Origin: Proteiniphilum sp. UBA5267
GTDB lineage: Bacteria > Bacteroidota > Bacteroidia > Bacteroidales > Dysgonomonadaceae
Direction: 5' to 3'
NCBI GenBank assembly: GCA_002411515.1
Contig: DHTF01000040.1
Location: forward strand, 28,831-37,432
Length of the DNA: 8,602 nt
Shown here in pieces: positions 6,326 through 8,602 of this stretch. Below the pieces are notes generated by a model. The model saw nothing but the letters and a program-made list of their open reading frames with translations. It ran no database searches and had not been told where the DNA came from. The stretch's first letter is position 1, and each line of letters opens with the position of its first letter. Position numbers and translations under genes: made by a program.

Positions 6326-6832
6326 TTATTTGTTATCGGTTTTGTCACTTTTGCTGCGAGCCAGTTTCCTCAACTCCATTTTTTTGACATGACTGCATTT
6401 GCTACAGGTGCCATAAATGTACATGCTATAATAATTTACCGTGAATTTTTTTATTTTCTTCAACTGGGCCTGCGTGAGCAAGTCGCTGTTTCGGGTCTCC
6501 CATACCTGTCCGCATGTGGTACAGATCAAATGATCGTGGTTTTCGTTTCCGTATGCCCGCTCATATTTCGACACATTCCCTCCAAACTGATGCTTCACCA
6601 CCAAACCGCAATCCAACAACAAATCGATGGTATTATAGAGAGTGGCTCTGCTCACCCGGAAGTTCTCATCTATCATGGATTTATAGAGGGAGTCCATGTC
6701 AAAATGACCTTTCGTTGAGTATATGTGATCAAGTATGGCAAAACGTTCGGGTGTTTTCCGATGCTTGTGCATCGTGAGATATTCCATAAACTCATCCCGA
6801 ACTTGTTTTTTTAATTTCTGAATCCCATCCAT
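6326..6832 (-). CDS. Fur-family metal-dependent transcriptional repressor
   Basis: A 168-residue Fur-family regulator. The winged helix covers about residues 10-90, with RKTPERFAILDHIY (25-38) and recognition helix SRATLYNTIDLLLDCG (61-76). The structural zinc site is complete: Cys104/Cys107 (CTTC) and Cys143/Cys146 (CSKC). Aligned by eye to E. coli Fur, the His33/Glu81/His88/His90 site is kept as His43, Glu91, His99 and His101, with Glu112 at the Fur Glu101 position (Asp104 in PerR). The second site (His87/Asp89/Glu108/His125) looks lost, with Asn98, Asp100, Leu119 and Tyr135. The lysine-rich tail after 150 is extra. purA follows after 8 bp, a pairing I recall from other Bacteroidales. Whether it senses iron, zinc, manganese or peroxide cannot be told, so no gene symbol is given. 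Confidence 0.94.
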   Translation of the reverse strand: MDGIQKLKKQVRDEFMEYLTMHKHRKTPERFAILDHIYSTKGHFDMDSLYKSMIDENFRVSRATLYNTIDLLLDCGLVVKHQFGGNVSKYERAYGNENHDHLICTTCGQVWETRNSDLLTQAQLKKIKKFTVNYYSMYIYGTCSKCSHVKKMELRKLARSKSDKTDNK

Positions 6833-6837
6833 TGTTA

Positions 6838-6845
6838 CAAAATTA
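6838..6845 (-). promoter_or_regulatory. Possible -7 element directly before the fur start
   Basis: The minus strand reads TAATTTTG, an exact TAnnTTTG match, but its final G is only 6 nt before the ATG at 6832. A transcript from it would be leaderless or nearly so. A TTG lies at 6870-6872 (minus), 24 nt away, longer than the usual spacing of about 19. It may be a chance match in AT-rich DNA. Confidence 0.3.
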
Positions 6846-6854
6846 TTCCAATTT

Positions 6855-6873
6855 ATTGATTTAACCTAACAAT
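6855..6873. promoter_or_regulatory. Imperfect 19-bp inverted repeat upstream of fur
   Basis: ATTGATTTAACCTAACAAT has symmetric ATTG/CAAT ends and one further matching pair, the length of a Fur box. A third half-site, CAAT, lies at 6849-6852. It is 23 bp before the fur ATG, where a repressor could block transcription. The symmetry is weak and it does not match the E. coli Fur box, so this is only a candidate operator. Confidence 0.22.
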
Positions 6874-6924
6874 CATCTCTTTATTTTGATGCGATAAAAA
6901 CAAAACGATCTGATTTAATGAACT

Positions 6925-8376
6925 TTACTTCACTGTTTTGGAGTGATAAAAAAAGGCCGGAACACTGACTTCACTTTCATTATGGTAAGAGTCCGAAACA
7001 GTGATATAATAATAAAAAGCGCTGTCATCATCCGGTACTAAGATTTTTAACGCAGGCTCACGTAACCCCACAGCCACAATATTTTCAGCATCCTCTGTGG
7101 TTAGATCATCCGATGCGCTCCTGTAAACATTGTATGTGACCCTCTCTTCACTGTTTTTCACTTCCCAGTTCAACTGAAAAAGACCGTCTGGTAATTTTTC
7201 AGCTCTGAGATCGTATGGTTTTGCCGGAATCGTATCGGAAAGCCAGCTCATGGCAGGAAGTTTTGCCGGATGGAGGTAGCATGCCTGCAAGTCATGCAGT
7301 ATACCTTTGGTGTTGGAAAGCAAATTGTCGGTGCGAAAAAATGCCTGACCCGATGTATTTTTCTGACGTGAGTAATTCAGCTGATTGATGATATCCTGAC
7401 TCGACCATCCCAACTCAATCATCTGATAAGCGCCCAGTCCTGGAACGACAATCCGTCCGTTTCCAAGACTCAACCAATCGTCAACATATGGATAAAAAAG
7501 CTGGTCCTTATAGTACATCATCGGGTAGATAGCATCGTGTATGCCACTCTTCATCCACTTTCCAGCATCCTGATACACAGTTTCAAAGGCTGTCCACCCA
7601 TGACCGATATTTCCCAAAGTTCTATAGCGGCCCAGTGGTGAACTGCTCACCTGCACCCATGGCTTTTGTTGTTTCACTTTGTCGTAGACTTTTTTCACGA
7701 AACGGGTAATATTGTCCCTTCGCCAGTCGGCGCGTGATTTACCTTTCCCATAAAGCCGGTACATCCCGTCGTCGGGAAATTGTCCCCGGTTATCCGGATA
7801 ACGGATATAATCGAAGTGGATACCATCCACATCGTACTGGGTGACGATCTCCTCCACGATGGAGAGCAGATAGTCATCCGTTCTCGGATTGCCAGGATCA
7901 AGAAACCACTCCCCTTTGAATTTCTTAGCCAGGGAAGGGTTCTTCTTTGTGACAGATGAAGCACCCAAGCTCTTTACATGCTTATCATTACCCAGAGGGT
8001 ACGTTACGATCCAGGCATGACATTCCAGACCACGCTTGTGACACTCGTCGATGACAAATGCCAGCGGATCGAATTGTGGCGTCCCCAAGGCGGTTTGCAC
8101 CAGAGACGACATGGGCTCTATCCGGGAATGATAAAAAACCTCGCCTCGTGTCCTCGCCTGGAAAATCACAGTATTAAAATTATTTTTCTTGAGATCATCC
8201 AGGATGGAAATCAGTTCTTTTTTTTGCTCTTCCTGACTGGTTCTGCTTCGTGGCCAATCCAATCCATAGTTCGTTGTCAGCCACACAGCCCTTACTTCAG
8301 TGGCTGGTCGATCAGAGGAGAAAACATTCTGCGTAACACAAAATAAAAGGATAAGCAGAAGAAATATATTGTTCAT
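6925..8376 (-). CDS. Secreted DUF187/GHL10 glycoside hydrolase, DigH-like
   Basis: A 483-residue exported protein. Residues 1-20 form a signal peptide (hydrophobic LLLILLFCVTQNVFS) with probable signal peptidase I cleavage near 20; Cys13 is not in a proper lipobox. The glycosyl-hydrolase-like TIM barrel (DUF187, PF02638) covers about 27-375, with EVRAVWLTTNYGLDW (27-41), FNTVIFQARTRGEVFY (67-82), FDPLAFVIDECHKRGLECHAW (102-122) and the signature DGIHFDYIRYP (184-194), whose acidic residues are probably catalytic. Residues about 385-477 look like a fibronectin-III-like beta domain (LNWEV, YNVYRS, YYYITVSD). The family includes E. coli DigH (YddW), which cleaves denuded peptidoglycan glycans, so a cell-wall role is plausible; other glycans are possible. 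No SusC/SusD neighbour is visible. It has its own promoter-like element and lies 92 bp upstream of fur with no clear terminator between. Confidence 0.93.
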   Translation of the reverse strand: MNNIFLLLILLFCVTQNVFSSDRPATEVRAVWLTTNYGLDWPRSRTSQEEQKKELISILDDLKKNNFNTVIFQARTRGEVFYHSRIEPMSSLVQTALGTPQFDPLAFVIDECHKRGLECHAWIVTYPLGNDKHVKSLGASSVTKKNPSLAKKFKGEWFLDPGNPRTDDYLLSIVEEIVTQYDVDGIHFDYIRYPDNRGQFPDDGMYRLYGKGKSRADWRRDNITRFVKKVYDKVKQQKPWVQVSSSPLGRYRTLGNIGHGWTAFETVYQDAGKWMKSGIHDAIYPMMYYKDQLFYPYVDDWLSLGNGRIVVPGLGAYQMIELGWSSQDIINQLNYSRQKNTSGQAFFRTDNLLSNTKGILHDLQACYLHPAKLPAMSWLSDTIPAKPYDLRAEKLPDGLFQLNWEVKNSEERVTYNVYRSASDDLTTEDAENIVAVGLREPALKILVPDDDSAFYYYITVSDSYHNESEVSVPAFFYHSKTVK

Positions 8377-8404
8377 TAATTATATTCGTTCTAAACTTTT
8401 TGTG

Positions 8405-8412
8405 CAAATATA
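8405..8412 (-). promoter_or_regulatory. Putative -7 promoter element of the glycoside hydrolase gene
   Basis: The minus strand reads TATATTTG, an exact TAnnTTTG match and the same octamer as at the VOC gene, with its final G 29 nt upstream of ATG 8376. The nearest upstream TTG (8439-8441, minus) is 26 nt away, longer than usual. Confidence 0.45.
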
Positions 8413-8496
8413 GTACAAAAATATCGGTTTCTCATTGCCAAGGGAAGGTTTTCATGGCAACATGATACATCAGAAAAAGAGTCACAGCAAAACGCA

Positions 8497-8526
8497 AAAA
8501 CGCTCTTCTTTTCAGAAGAGCGTTTT
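8497..8526 (-). terminator. Intrinsic terminator of tRNA-Gly
   Basis: AAAACGCTCTTCT and AGAAGAGCGTTTT form a perfect 13-bp stem with a 4-nt loop. It begins 10 nt past the mature tRNA 3' end, and the minus strand reads out into TTTTTGCGTTTT. The flanking A/T runs make it symmetric enough to work in both directions, but no plus-strand gene is seen here. Confidence 0.85.
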
Positions 8527-8536
8527 CTACATTTTG

Positions 8537-8602
<66 letters not shown>

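Noticed and set aside
8361..8376. Lipoprotein signal in the glycoside hydrolase (Cys13)
   Set aside because: The residues before Cys13 (Leu-Leu-Phe) do not fit a lipobox, since a small residue is required just before the cysteine; a signal peptidase I site fits better.

Overview
The window reads as an ordinary stretch of a Bacteroidota chromosome, probably order Bacteroidales (family Dysgonomonadaceae is a guess). The evidence is the adjacent Fur-family and purA pair, AT-rich leaders with few Shine-Dalgarno sequences, several upstream matches to the Bacteroidetes -7 promoter element TAnnTTTG, a tRNA without an encoded CCA end, and the character of the proteins. All eight protein genes and the tRNA are on the minus strand, so transcription runs from high to low coordinates. 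I see no transposase, integrase, phage gene, CRISPR array or toxin-antitoxin pair.

Layout in order of transcription. At the right edge is a tRNA-Gly(GCC), cut off by the window end, followed by a perfect hairpin terminator. Next is a secreted family-10-like glycoside hydrolase (DUF187/GHL10, related to the peptidoglycan hydrolase DigH) with its own likely promoter. A Fur-family metal-dependent repressor and purA follow, separated by 8 bp and almost certainly one operon; a long hairpin closes it. An AT-rich gap of 289 bp holds the promoter of a small PepSY-TM membrane protein. Then come a membrane zinc metallopeptidase (YugP type) and a pirin-family cupin dioxygenase, closed by a clear terminator. 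Last are a TIGR01777 NAD(P)-dependent epimerase-like protein, a Crp/Fnr-family regulator 52 bp behind it, and a two-domain VOC/glyoxalase-fold protein.

The genes do not form one pathway. The firm links are fur with purA, and the possible co-transcription of the metallopeptidase with pirin and of the epimerase with the Crp/Fnr regulator. I did not find a convincing undescribed system. The points most worth a second look are the divergent second metal site of the Fur protein and the layout of its promoter, the 14-bp palindrome before the Crp/Fnr gene, and the DigH-like hydrolase.
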